Source: Prorocentrum cordatum
Taxonomy: Eukaryota; Sar; Dinophyceae; Prorocentrales; Prorocentraceae
Length of the DNA stretch: 64,000 bases
Reading direction: 5' to 3'
NCBI GenBank assembly: GCA_963575745.1
Contig: CAUYUJ010020263.1
Span: forward strand, 21,915 to 85,914
The notes beneath the pieces are model-generated. The model worked only from the letters and a program-made list of their open reading frames with translations, was not told the origin of the DNA and did no database searches. Below, one piece after another: positions 30,051 through 40,924 of the stretch. A program made the translations under genes and the position numbers. Each line of letters opens with the position of its first letter. The first letter of the stretch is position 1.

Positions 30051-32492
30051 AACATTATTACTTCTAAAGAATAATTATTGTTGGGACCCCTGGTGCATGG
30101 CCCCCCCGCCGCGCCTAGGCCGCAGCCACATTTTCATCATTTTCGTGAGGAAGTCTCAGGCAAGACGGGTTGGTCCGGATCTGGTTGCTTTGTTACGGCC
30201 CGCTTTCCCTTGCAAAACATAAGCTAAAGTGGACATTTCTTGTTCTAACATAACCAAACTTCAAGAATCCCTTGCAAACAATAAGGTAAAGTGGACATTC
30301 GCGCGCGCAAGACGAAATCCATCCAAAACCTTAGTTTTCGTAGCGATTTTAACATAAAAACATAAAAAACAATGGTTTTTGTTTTAAAAAATGGTCAAAA
30401 TTTCATCCCGCGCGCTCTTGCGGATTCGTAGGAAACCCAACACTTTTTAAACATTTCTGTCAAACGGGCTTTTGCGAGCAACTTTTTCGAACTTCTGCAA
30501 CAACGGTTGCGCACCTGCCAGGGCCATCATCCCTGTCAAATAATACCATGCGGGACACATTCGTTTTTTCTTCGCGCGCGCACGCCGTCGTCGTCGGCCG
30601 CGGGGCCCTGAATAGTAGCCACGGTCGTCCGCATGCCACGAAGTGAAGTGTCCGAACGTCATAGGGCGGGAAGCTGGGTGTGGGTGGTGGCGAAGAGTCG
30701 TTTGGAAATTTGGTAGAGCTTGAACCGGCCCCCCCACAAAGTGGGGGTATTGCCCGCCTCCTATGAAAACCCTGGCACTGGTGAGAACGGAGTGTCCCCA
30801 CGTGCTAGTAATTGTTGTTGAACATTATTTATTCTAAAGAATAATTATTGTTGGGCCCCCTGGTGCGCGCCCCCCCTGCGCCGCCTAGGCCGCAGCTGCA
30901 TTTTCATCATTTTCGTGAGGAAGCCTCAGAAAAGAGGGTGTGTACAGGATCCGGTTGTTTTGTTGTAATCCGCTTTCCCTTGCAAAAAACAATAGAAAAT
31001 GACATTTCTTGTTCTAATATAATCAAATTTCAAGAATCCCTTGCAAAAAATAAGGTAAAGTGGACATTCGCGCGCGCAAGACGAAATCCTTCCAAAACCT
31101 TAGTGTTCGCAGCGATTTTAACATAAAAACATCAAAAAACCAATGGTTTTTCAACAAAAAAATGTCAAAATCTCATCCCGCGCGCTCTTGCGGATTCGTA
31201 GGAAACCCAACACTTTTTAAACATTTCTGTCAAACGGGCTTTTGCGAGCAACTTTTTCGAACTTCTGCGACAACGGTTGCGCACCTGCCAGGGCCATCAT
31301 CCCTGTCAAATAATACCATGCGGGACACATTCGTTTTTTCTTCGCGCGCGCACGCCGTCGTCGTCGGCCGCGGGGCCCTGAATAGTAGCCACGGTCGTCC
31401 GCATGCCACGAAGTGAAGTGTCCGAACGTCATAGGGCGGGAAGCTGGGTGTGGGTGGTGGCGAAGAGTCGTTGGGAAATTTGGTAGAGCTTGAACCGGCC
31501 CCCCCACAAAGTGGGGGTATTGCCCGCCTCCTATGAAAACCCTGGCACTGGTGAGAACGGAGTGTCCCCACGTGCTAGTAATTGTTGTTGTTGTTGAACA
31601 TTATTAATTCTAAAGAATAATTATTGTTGGGACCCCTGGTGCACGGCCCCCTGCGCCGCCTAGGCCGCAGCTACATTTTCATCATTTTCGTGAGGAAGCC
31701 TCAGGTAATTCGATGTGATCAAGATCCGGTTGTTTTGTTCCCCCCCGCTTTCCCTTGCAAAAAACACTATAAAATGACATTTCTTGTTCTAATATAATCA
31801 AATTTCAAGAATCCCTTGCAAAAAATAAGGTAAAGTGGACATTCGCGCGCGCAAGACGAAATCCTTCCAAAAGCTTAGTGTTCGGAGCGATTTTAACATA
31901 AAAACATCAAAAAACCAATGGTTTTTCAACAAAAAAATGTCAAAATCTCATCCCGCGCGCTCTTGCGGATTCGTAGGAAACCCAACACTTTTTAAACATT
32001 TCTGTCAAACGGGCTTTTGCGAGCAACTTTTTCGAACTTCTGCGACAACGGTTGCGCACCTGCCAGGGCCATCATCCCTGTCAAATAATACCATGCGGGA
32101 CACATTCGTTTTTTCTTCGCGCGCGCACGCCGAAATCTCCAAAAACCATTGGGCTTCTTAAGAATTTTAGCACCGCGCATCATAAAATCACACGAATCGC
32201 ACCGTAGGTCCTCGAAAAACACCTGCACGACTTTTCAAAATTTCTACCCGCGCGCGCTGTCCTAACAACTTCTGTGGGTGTGTACTCCACGCCAGTGTAG
32301 TAGCCACGGTCGTCCGCAGGCCACGAAGTGAAGTGTCCGAACGTCATAGGGCGGGAAGCTGGGTGTGGGTGGTGGCGAAGAGTCGTGTGGATATTTGGTA
32401 GAGCTTGCACTGCCCCCCCACAAAGTGGGGGTATTGGCTGGCGTCGCATGAAAACCCTGGCACTGGTGAGAACACTGAGCGTTCGGGTAAAG
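30051..32492 (+). repeat. three-copy ~770-base tandem array
   Basis: Copies begin with AACATTATT at 30051, 30821 and 31597 (steps 770 and 776). They share TTATTGTTGGG.CCCCTGGTGC, CTTTCCCTTGCAAAA, TTCGCGCGCGCAAGACGAAA, AACGTCATAGGGCGGG, CACAAAGTGGGGGTATTG and GAAAACCCTGGCACTGGTGAG. Copy 3 carries a different segment at about 32131-32292. Identical minus-strand frames of 96-113 codons in copies 1 and 2 reflect the repeat, not conserved genes. Confidence 0.92.
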
Positions 32493-32494
32493 TG

Positions 32495-32545
<51 letters not shown>
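32493..32545 (+). repeat. (TTG)n microsatellite, right border of the array
   Basis: About 17 TTG units directly after copy 3. Confidence 0.95.
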
Positions 32546-32546
<1 letters not shown>

Positions 32547-32576
32547 TCGCTCTCTTTCTTTCTCTCCTTCTCGTTC

Positions 32577-32800
32577 TATCAGCAGGTCCTTCTGCGTCGA
32601 CCCCAAGAGTCTAGACCCATTCTCCAGGACGTGTCTTATCCTGAGTCGTTTTTTTCATGGCCCCGAGGCCTGGTAAGGGCCCCCAGATGCCGAAAATGGC
32701 AGTAAACCTCCCGTCGTGATTGTTTCGTGACGCGACGGGGTCGGTAGTCAGTATCAGCAAGTCCTTCTGCGTCCCACTGCCCCTCAACCTCTGGACCCCC
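32577..32800 (+). mobile_element. F1 dispersed repeat, copy 5, longest
   Basis: TATCAGCAGGTCCTTCTGCG occurs at both ends (32577 and, with one change, 32753). Between them lie GACCCCAAGAGTCTAGACCC, TATCCTGAGTCGTTTTTTTC, GGGCCCCCAGATGCCGAAAA and CCTCCCGTCGTGATTGTTTC. The terminal direct repeat may mean two overlapping copies. Confidence 0.7.
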
Positions 32801-32849
32801 CCTTCCGCCAGCCAGCCCCTGTGGCGGGAGGCGAGAGGAGCTCCTGCTC

Positions 32850-33085
32850 CCCCTCCTCCCTTTCCTCTTTCTCCTCCTCCTCCCCCTCCTCCTCCTCCTC
32901 CTCCTCCTCCTCCCTCCCCCTCCTCCTCCTCCCCCCCTCCTCCTCCTCCTCCTCCTCCTCCTCCTTCCATCCCTCCCCTCCTCCTCCTCCTCCTCCTCCT
33001 CCTCCTCCTCCATCTCCTCCTCCTCCTCCTCCCTCCTCCTCCTCCTCCTCCTCCTCCTCCTCCCCTCCCCCCTCCCCCCCCCTCC
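32850..33085 (+). repeat. (TCC)n microsatellite, long
   Basis: About 235 bases, several C-run interruptions. Confidence 0.95.
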
Positions 33086-33310
33086 CCCTCGACCTCTGGA
33101 GCCCCCCCCCCCGCCCGCCAGCCCCCCTCGTGGCGGGAGAGGCGCCCGGGGCCGGGCCGCCGCGCTGCCGCTTCTGCGGCCTGGCGTTGTCCTCGGCGGG
33201 CAGCCACCGGGAGCTGTGCGCCAATCTGCGCAGGCAGCGGCCGAGCCCGCCGAGGGTCATCGGTCGAGAACAGATCAGTCACGCGCAGAGGTGGGATCCA
33301 TCTGTCCTGC
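33086..33310. other. unassigned, possible C2H2-like coding scrap
   Basis: One + frame reads CRFCGLALSSAGSHRELCAN at about 33162-33225, a spacing that resembles a CxxC...HxxxC finger. There is no supported start or context, so a gene is not called. Confidence 0.25.
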
Positions 33311-33470
33311 AAACTCCGCCCGTATGAGGACATGCCCGACCTAGGCCCAGGGGCTTCTGGCGCCTTCAAAAGGCCGTGAACACAGAAGTGCTTCCCGCCC
33401 GCTGCTGGCGACTGGCTGGGGCGCAGCCCTGTGGTAGCCAGGCCCTCGTTGAGGGGAAGGTGCGGCGACG
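33311..33470 (+). mobile_element. F7 end fragment plus F6 dispersed repeat
   Basis: 33311-33342 matches only the right end of F7 (GTATGAGGACATGCCCGAC). 33350-33470 matches the sequence around the F7 copy at 45537-45669 but without that insert (GCTGCTGGCGACTGGCTGGG...GTGGTAGCCAGGCCCTCGTT). Confidence 0.65.
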
Positions 33471-34039
33471 CGCAAAGCGGGGGAGGGAGGGGGGGGCAGC
33501 CTTCTTCGGAGAACCCGGGGGTGGGGTGTCCTCTTTTGCCCCTATCCCCCCCGTTGGACTAGACCCCGTTTGGATCACCGTTTTCCCAATGTGACCAATT
33601 CGTCCCCTCCTCCTTTTCCTCTTTCCTCTCGGCTGTACGTGCGTGCGTAGCAGGATCGATGATGCAGGCCATTTTGGCCTGAGGCGGGCTCGGCACCGCC
33701 CGCAGGATAGCACGCCCCCGCGCAGAACCAAATGACCGCCCTCCCCGCTCCCTCGGTTAGTCACAGTGGCAGCGGAGCTGAGTTCGAAGAGGCACGGCCG
33801 GAGACGGGGGGGGAGGCATCGACTCAGACGGAGGGTGAGTGAGCGAATTCCGACGGCGGAGCCGAAAGCCGAAGAGGAGGAGAACAGCTGGTGGGACCTG
33901 GGCGCTTACACGTGGCCAGGTCGAGATGCCGAGTGGGAGCGGAATCCAGGGGCCCGGCGAGCAGGAGCCTCTGGGCCGAGAGCAAACGCCGAGAGAACAT
34001 CTTGCACCAGTCGCGGATCCAGCCGCAGACGCTTGGGGA
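33471..34039. other. unassigned spacer
   Basis: No gene recognised. Possibly the upstream part of the copia-like element; no LTR could be defined by eye. Confidence 0.35.
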
Positions 34040-34182
34040 TCCTGCTTCTCCTCTTCCTGCTCCTCTTCCTTTCCCCTCCTCCTTTCTCCTTCTTTCTCCT
34101 CCTCCTCCTCCTCGTCCTCCTCCTCCTCCTCCTCCTCCTCCTCCTCCTCCTCCTCATCCTCCTCCTCCTCCTCCTCTTGGGA
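34040..34182 (+). repeat. (TCC)n microsatellite
   Basis: Interrupted CTCCTC tract. Confidence 0.93.
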
Positions 34183-34372
34183 GGAGAGGACGGGGAGCAG
34201 CCGCGGACGCTGGTCCCGGGCCAGAAAAGGCGATGGCGGCTGGCGAGGCGGCTGGACGTCAGACGATCGCCGAGGCAAGGGCTGCGGCCCGCCACCAGAG
34301 TGGCTGGGGTTTGAGAGCCTCGGTCTGTATCGCGAAAGCATCTGGGCCTAGGCGGAAAGAGCCAGCTACCCT

Positions 34373-35476
34373 ATGCAACATCGAGCAAACAGAATACTAG
34401 AGACCCTGCCCGTGGTCGTGCAGATGAAGTTCGCCTCCATCCGCGAGGCCAGGAGGACGGAGCAGGGTCTGGATCTGCTGTTGGGGCAGCTGGCGGTCAT
34501 AAGTGGTGAGAGACCATGCGACCTCCAGCGCGAGGCCGAGAACCATGCCCTCTTCGACTATGCGATCAGGGCCGGGGATTCCTTGACGGTGTGCGTCCGG
34601 CGGAGAGACTCCCAGATGATGGCGGGAGAGGCTGCGGGGCTCGTCCTCCTGGGCCGCGTCCAGGCGAGGTTCTTGGAGGAGGGCGCAGGCTGCGCGCCCC
34701 AGAACAGGGTGGACCTCACCACCTTCGCCCAGGGCAAGAAGGACTCGAACTCGATGCGGAACGCCCTGCTGAAGATGGATCTGGAAGATCGACCTCTGCT
34801 GCTTCAGGCGCCTGGAGCTCGAGCTCGCAGATCGTTTCAGGTGCACGAGCAGGAGGAGGTCGGCGACGGGCACCGGGGCGAGATCACCGACGGCATGGCG
34901 TGCGTTGCGAGTACGACGACGTTGAGCTCCCCGAGGACGTCGTCAACACCTTCTGGGAGTCGCTCGAGGGCGAAAACTGGGAGGATAACGACATCGAACA
35001 GGTGTTCGCCGCTCTCCTGGAGGATCATGGCGGACAGGAGAAGAAGAGGACCTGGCAGGAGTCTGGAGTCTCGTCGGCTCAAGATGGCTTGCCGGGTCGA
35101 CGGGGATTTCTTACAGAGACGTCGTGGCGCTCGAGCTCATGGCGACAGCGGGAAGGGGGAAGGCCGTGGCATGGCTAGAGTGGCAACGTTAGATGTGGAG
35201 CGAAAGTCGAAGTGCTCGATCTGCGGTGGAAAAAGAGATCATTGGAAGGACGAGTGCCAGAACGCCTGCAGGTCGAGATCAGATCGCGAAGCTGGCCAGA
35301 AGGTGGATATCAATAAGGGCGCATGTAACGAGCCGTCTTCGCTGGGGTCTCACCTGGGCTACTTCTTCGCGCTGGGCGACGAGGGCAGGACGCGCTGGGC
35401 GGGCCTCCGCGACGTGGCGAACGGCGAGGGCCTCAGCTGGGCCACGATAGAGGCTTACCCCGCCCTCAACTTTTAG
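34373..35476 (+). pseudogene. gag-like protein with zinc knuckle
   Basis: Gag-type frame of 367 codons from the ATG at 34373. The N-terminal half looks normal (MKFASIREARRTEQGLDLLL). Near the C-terminus is CSICGGKRDHWKDEC, a CCHC zinc knuckle with five rather than four residues before the His. Between about 34890 and 35050 the neighbouring + frame (codons in phase with 34516) is far more protein-like: YDDVELPEDVVNTFWESLEG, DNDIEQVFAALLEDHG. So the gag has an internal +/- frame excursion there. The frame ends in a UAG at 35474-35476 that directly precedes the protease in the same frame. Confidence 0.6.
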
Positions 35477-35900
35477 AACCTGGGTGGTCGCGCCCTGGTG
35501 GACACGGCGGCTTGGCAGGCGCTGATAGGCCGCGAGGACCTTTTCGACCTGAAGCAGGCATCCAAGGCGAAGGGGTACCAAGTGCTGGTCAAGTGGGGGA
35601 ACCCGGGCACGGGCCCGGCCAGCGGCACAGGTGGACTAGTGAACCCCATTGGTCGAGCAGATGTTCCCGTGGCGATTTGGGAGAGCGGCGTAGTCGAGTT
35701 CCTGATCTTGCCGCAGAGATGCCCCCCGCTGCTTCTGGCCAGGTACCTGGAGTTCTTGAAGGCGAAGGTGGTCGTTGAAACCAACGTGATGCAGGTGGGC
35801 CCCGAGAAGATCGAGCGCCGCATCGGGGGTCGCCGCTCGGTCGGCTACCTGAAGAACCGCTTCCCCGACTTCATCTTCGCTGGACTTCAGGGGCAGGGGG
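35477..35900 (+). pseudogene. retropepsin-like aspartic protease segment
   Basis: Continues the gag frame after one UAG. RALVDTAAWQALIG has the layout of a retroelement aspartic protease active site (D-T-A/G-A; Asp codon at 35501), followed by VPVAIWESGVVEFLILPQ and PPLLLARYLEFLKAKVVVET. Beyond about 35900 the frame is Arg/Gly-rich and unconvincing. Confidence 0.6.
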
Positions 35901-37772
35901 CGGGGCGCGGCGGGGCACGGAGTGGCCGATTGAAGCGCGAGGGTCCAGGCTCCGGGGGCCCGGATAGGCAACTTAGATTTAGCTCAGGGGGCTCGCGAGC
36001 TCCGTCGATAACGGTAGGTGTAGGAGCTGGTTCGGGGCAGCGGGGGGCCCTCGGGGGCGGGGGCAAGAGGCAGCGGGCCACTCAAGAGGTGGCGAGCCCG
36101 AGGAGGGAAGGCAGAAGTTCCGTAGTGCTGCAGCCGTTTGGTCAGCTCAGCTCGGGTAACCCGAGCGCTTCAGGACTCGCGGCCGAACAAACCTTGTCAG
36201 CGGATGTCCAAGCGCGGTCGTTTCCCAGTCAGGAGGAGTGCGTGCATGGACCTGGCGTTCCACGCCGGGGAGGCCGACGGCGCGGCGTTCGCCGGCGACG
36301 GAGGTTGATGGGGGAGTTCGACGACGACTTCGACCTGATCGGAGCCGAGGGCTTGAAGCTGGAGTCGGAGGGCGCGGAGGAGACGGAGGATCAGGCTCAG
36401 CTGCGCCGGGGTCTCTTCCTCGAGGGCCGCGAGGTGCTGGGCGATAGGGGTCGGTCGCACGTGGCGTCAGTGGACCCTCGAGCTTCTCCTGGCATCGAGG
36501 GCGGCCGAGACATCGTGGGCGCCGATGGGGGTGGCGCCAGATCTACCGGCACTTCGCGCGGTGCTCCGAGGCCGCCATCAGCCGGACATGTGCGCGCGCC
36601 CAGAGTGGGCCAAGAAGGGCGGGATGAACGGGGCCTCGGCGTGCGCGCGCTGCCATCTCTGCGGGGGGAGGCGCTCGCTCAGGGCGAAGGCGGCCGAGGA
36701 GATCGCGGGCGCTCTCATCGGGGAGGGGCTGAAGGAGAGCCGCGCGGTCCAGCGGGTCGCGGCGCTGAGAGCTGCCAAGTTCGAGAAGGAGGCCAGGGCC
36801 GAGATCAAGGAGGACTTCGAGGGCGAGGTTCCCTACGCGCCTCCTCCGCCGAGGGCCTCTGGGGGTCGAGAAATTCGGGGCCAAGCCGAAGGCCGCGCCC
36901 CGGCCGAAGGTGACCGAGGGCGGCAGCTCCAGCTCGTCATCTGCTCCAAACGAGATTGCGCAGCTCATGGAGACCGTGGCCGACGCGATGAAGGATCAGA
37001 GGGGGGATATGACAAATATTGCGGAGGCCTTCCGAGACCGTTGAGCGCCGGGATCGCGCCTGCTGAGACGTCGGGGCCCCTGCGAGAAGCGCCGGCGTGG
37101 CCCGGGGGCTCGAGGAATCTCTTGATTCGTTTATGTTGGAATCGCTCTCTGGGCTCTCCGTGGGCCTCGTCTTAGGAAGCCCGCCCCGGAGCCCCGGCAG
37201 GCCGCCGGTTTGTCTTTCTGGGCCACGGAAAGTAAGGGGATTTCCTTGGAAAAGTTCGGGTGCCGACTAGGCTGGGTGCGCCGGGGAGCAAATGATCGAG
37301 ATGCTCGACTGCTGTCGGTGGTTGGGGCAGTTGCGTCCAGAGCTTTCCAGTCCATCGCGGAGATTCGACCGGAACGGGCGCGACGTGCGAAGATGACCGT
37401 GGGCGGCGAGGCGGTCTTCGATGGCCTGATCTCCAAGATAGGCGCGAAGAGAATCGTTCGGGAGGCGGCCGGTCAGGTCACTGGCTCGAAGGGCGCGAAG
37501 CTGGATATTTAAAGTGCCAGGAAGAAGGGCAAGGAAACGGAGGTGGAGGAGGCTGGGAATAGCTGGGTAGCGAGGAAGGACGAGAGAAACCTCGCGGCTA
37601 TTAGGTTCGACGACCCTCGCCTCCTCCAGGGCCGGCAAGGCGTTCAGGTACCAGGGAAGGTCAGACCAGAGGCCCTGGGGACTCTTACCGGGGGAGCATA
37701 AAAAGGGGGCCCGAAGGGTTCTCAGGAATACGGTCTGGGCCTCAGAAGAGCTGAGAAGGGGGCGCTATCATC
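35901..37772 (+). pseudogene. copia element middle region, mostly unrecognised
   Basis: Patches of plausible protein in changing frames: GEFDDDFDLIGAEGLKLESE (36309 on), CARCHLCGGRRSLRAKAAEE (36640 on), EIAQLMETVADAMKDQRGDM (36950 on), and a 100-codon frame at 37210-37512. CxxCxLCGG resembles a small zinc-binding motif. No named domain. It may be linker coding sequence of the polyprotein or captured sequence. Confidence 0.35.
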
Positions 37773-38332
37773 GTGGAGATCTCCCCCCCCCTCTGCGCGA
37801 GTCCGGAACTAGGGGGAAGAGGGTGCCAAGTCTCCGAGGCTTTTCACAGGAAACTCGGGTGTGATCTCGATCGGCCCGAAGGGCAGCGTAGACTCTGGGA
37901 CGCCTTAGAACGGGATCCGCCCTTAGTTGTGATCATGTCCCCCATTTGCTTAGCTCTTAGCCAGGCCCGGGTTCCGAACTGGGACAAGCTTAGCAGAGCA
38001 AGAGGGGCTCCGAAGAGGTCGCGGGCTTCAGATATCTAGGACTGCGCGCTAAGGTGGCCGAGTGCCAGGTGAAGCAGGGAAGGCGTTCCCTGCTGGAGCA
38101 CCCCTTGGGGGCCTTTTCCTGGGATCTCGAGGTCGTCACAGTGGTGATGGAGTTGCCCGGGGTCCAGAGAGTTAGATCGGGCCTCTGCCAGTTTGGGCTC
38201 CAGGTGAAAGGTCTCTCGATGAAGCCCACTGGCTTTCTGCCCAACAGTCCTGAGCTGCTGGGTCGGCTTCGGAATCGACGCTCCCGGGGCCGCAGGCACG
38301 TGGTGCTCTCATGGGGGCCATCTTACTCGTAA
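37773..38332 (+). pseudogene. methyltransferase-like segment of the copia polyprotein (tentative)
   Basis: First frame: GCDLDRPEGQRRLWDALERD, PPLVVIMSPICLALSQ (Ser-Pro-Ile-Cys at ~37938-37949). After a stop and frame change at 38038: GRRSLLEHPLGAFSW, GLCQFGLQVKGLSMKPTGFL, RGRRHVVLSW. The pattern PxLVxxSPPCxxxS followed ~40 residues on by a LxExP..xSW motif recalls cytosine methyltransferase motifs IV and VI, with one Pro of PPC replaced by Ile. The assignment is inference; the segment may just be a lineage-specific copia domain. Confidence 0.35.
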
Positions 38333-38427
38333 GTCTGAGGTGTATCCTGAGGCCCTCATTGCTGCCATAGCCCCGGGGGTGGGGGAGACCGTCTGGGCGC
38401 GCGACCGCCAGAACCAGAACATGGGGG

Positions 38428-39130
38428 GTGGAGGAAGAGGACCAGGAGAGACGGGGGCAACGAGAGAAATCGAGGTCTGAAGGGCGCACAGACTTGTCCG
38501 CGGTCGCTTCCATCATGAGAGAAATGGCGCGTAAGCTCCACGTGAATCTGGGACACCCTCCTCTTCCTCACTTGATCCGGGCAGTGAGTCTGGCCACAGC
38601 TCGGCCAGACGTGGGTGCGTGGACCAAGACAGAGTGCGAGTGCGAACAGTGCCGGTCCAACGCCCGACCCATGTGGAGGAGGAGAGCTCGCCTCTCGAGC
38701 ACCTATCACATGAATCGACTGGTTGCGATAGACACGTTCTTCCTTCCCTTCGTAGGAGGGTCCCTGGCCATTTTGAATTGCGTCGATCACGGCACGTAAT
38801 TTCAACAGTGCGTTCTGATGCCCGCCCCCCTCCCCCGCGGCCCAGGATGCCTGGGATGCTTTCGAGAAAGCCTGGATCCAGCCGTTTGGCCTTCCACAGG
38901 CTATCCTCACGGACGGGGTCCCCGAATTCGAGGGTATGTTCGCGAGGAGCGCCGAGCGCGCCAGCGTGTATCACCACGTCGCCGGCGCCAACAGCTCTCA
39001 CCAGAACGGCAAGTGCGAGAGACACGGGGGCTGGATTAAACAGATTCTTCAAACATCTGTAGAAGTCACAGGGCCGACTTCCAAACAGGAGATGTCCTGG
39101 CTCTTTGTCGAGGCTGTTTCAAATAATAAC
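38428..39130 (+). pseudogene. integrase with HHCC domain, broken in the core
   Basis: 38428-38799 gives the pre-integrase HHCC region (LHVNLGHPPLPHLIRA ... CECEQCRS) and the first catalytic Asp (VAIDTFFLPFVGG), ending at a stop after NCVDHGT. A +1 frame then gives WDAFEKAWIQPFGLPQAILTDG (second Asp, ~38905-38925) and HVAGANSSHQNGKCERHGGW (Glu, ~39003-39025). All three DDE acids are present but in two frames. Similarity ends at SNNNR, before GTATGTAAAT and a TA microsatellite. Confidence 0.7.
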
Positions 39131-39650
39131 AGGTATGTAAATATGTGTGTGTATATATACATATATATATATATATATGGAGCGTTCCAACAATCAAGTT
39201 CCTTGCCTTCGAGGATCGAAGGAGTTGCATCTCTTCTTCGGTGGAAGGTGGCGGAAGGTCGGCGGAAGGCGGCGGAAGTAAAACGGGGGCGGCTCCGCCG
39301 GCGGAAGCTGGCGGAAGGCCGACGGAAGCCGGCGAAAGCAAAAGTCGACCTCATAAAAGATGACAGCCTTTTTAATTCCAGGTTTCCGAAATTGCTCATA
39401 CTAATATATATATATATATGTATATATGTGCGCATACACACAAACATATACATTTGTATATATATATGTATACATATATATATATGTATACATGTATGTA
39501 TATCTATGTATATGTATGTATGCATGCATGTATGTATGTATGTATGTATGTATGTATGCATGTATGTATGTATGTATGTATATGTATATGTGTATATATA
39601 TATGTATGTGTGTGCGTGTGTGTGTGTTATTGTAGAGGCATCGGGCCTGT
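39131..39650 (+). repeat. TA, TATG and TG compound microsatellites around a GGCGGAAG repeat
   Basis: (TA)n at 39157-39180, TATATG/TATG from 39400 to 39630. Between them (39245-39340) is a GGCGGAAGGYCGGCGGAAG-type repeat. Cys/Met/Tyr-rich frames here are artefacts. Confidence 0.9.
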
Positions 39651-39739
39651 GCCGGCGACCTGGGACGCTCCATGCCGTACATGCGAGCTCGCCATTGTTA
39701 CATATGTTGTGAGCTTTTTTCTTCGAGGGGGCAGGAGGA

Positions 39740-39825
39740 AATATGAGGAGAGTGGAGGCGAAGGAGGAGGAGGAAGAGAAGGAGAGGAGGAGGAGGATGA
39801 AAAGGAGGAGGAGGGGGAGGAGGGT
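39740..39825 (+). repeat. GGA-rich microsatellite
   Basis: Interrupted GGAGGAGGA tract. Confidence 0.85.
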
Positions 39826-40049
39826 GTTGGCAGTCGCCCTAGGCAGTATGTGTTGGATGGAATATTTGCCTCATGTCCGTCTGTCGAGCTTGTTGGCGGG
39901 CTAGATCCCGGACGGGTTGGCTCGTTGGAGGGCGGTTGGGCGGGTCGTAGCGTGAATCTTTCATAGTGCGCTGCGCCTTCCCGTCATTTCTACCTTCTTT
40001 TCTCTGGTGGCCCTCGGCCCATCCCGCCACCGTGCCTGGGTTGTGGGTC

Positions 40050-40560
40050 CGAGGCTTTTTGGAGGCTCGTTGGGATCTCGTTGGAAGCTTCTCGGGGGCC
40101 TCTCGGAGGTAGTTGTGAAGCCTTTCGAGGGCCACTTGGGGGCCTCTTGGGGGCCTCTTGGGAGCCTCTCGGGGGCCTTTCTGGAGCCCTGTGGTCTCTT
40201 GGGGGCCTCCTTGGGCTCCTGTGGTGCCTCTTGGGGCGGAAGGCTCGAATCGTCGGTTCATGTTCCCCCTCTTGAGGCCGTCTTGGGCGCCCCTTGGGCC
40301 GTTTCTGGGCCCCCTTGGGCCGTCTTGGAGCCATCTTAGGGGCCTTTTGCGGCGGTCTTGGGAGCCTCTTGGGCCGTCTTGGAGCGTCGGAAGCTCAAAA
40401 AGGCGAGAACTTCAAAATATCAAAAAGAACATTCAGGGGACATCACTGATGTGTACCTCTTGGGGACCTCTCGGGGGTCCTCCTTGGAGCGCTCTTGGGG
40501 CCTCTTGGTCCGTCTTGGGGCCATCTTAGGCGTGTAGGAGCTCTCTTGGGCCGTCTTGGC
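40050..40560 (+). repeat. CTTGGGGGCC-type minisatellite (locus 3)
   Basis: About 500 bases of CTCTTGGGGGCC and GGGCCGTCTTGG units, the longest locus of this family here. Confidence 0.85.
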
Positions 40561-40924
40561 GGCCGTGGCTGCGTTGCCGCCACGCACCCTTCCAGCCTCC
40601 CGGCGAAACCGCCCCCCCCGCACCCTTCCTCCTGCGGCGCGGGCGCAGCCCTGGGAATGGAAGACCCCCCCGTTCCCCCCCTCCCCCTCTCAAGTACTAT
40701 GTGCCAGATGTTCTTCGTGGTGGTGGTGGCCGCTTTCAAGGATTGAACGACCTGGCGCAGGACAAAAAACAAATGAGCCTAACGAAGGACCCAACCATAT
40801 GCAGGTGTGAGTACCGCAATTGTGATTCACTTTTTCGGTGGTGATCCCTATGAGGCAACGGACCGTGCTAGGGGTGTGCCGAAATGAGTGGCGTGGTACA
40901 CAACGCGAACGAAAACGAACAACA
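40561..40924. other. unassigned spacer
   Basis: No gene recognised. Confidence 0.4.

Larger units (their letters stand above)
34373..39130 (+). mobile_element. degenerate Ty1/copia-like retrotransposon, RT part missing
   Basis: The order gag, protease, unknown middle, integrase on one strand is that of a copia-type element. The reverse transcriptase and RNase H that should follow are absent: coding similarity stops at about 39130, at a (TA)n/(TG)n tract. No LTRs, primer-binding site or target duplication could be identified. Frames change several times, so the element is dead. Its parts are listed separately. Confidence 0.75.

Noticed and set aside
30447-31571. Identical 96- and 113-codon minus-strand frames in two places
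   Set aside because: They match because the 770-base unit is duplicated. No start, domain or codon signal, and copy 3 breaks them.
33668-33678. GCCATTTTGGC, a possible fourth spliced-leader relic
   Set aside because: Only 11 bases match and the diagnostic TCAAG end is CTGAG. No gene start follows.
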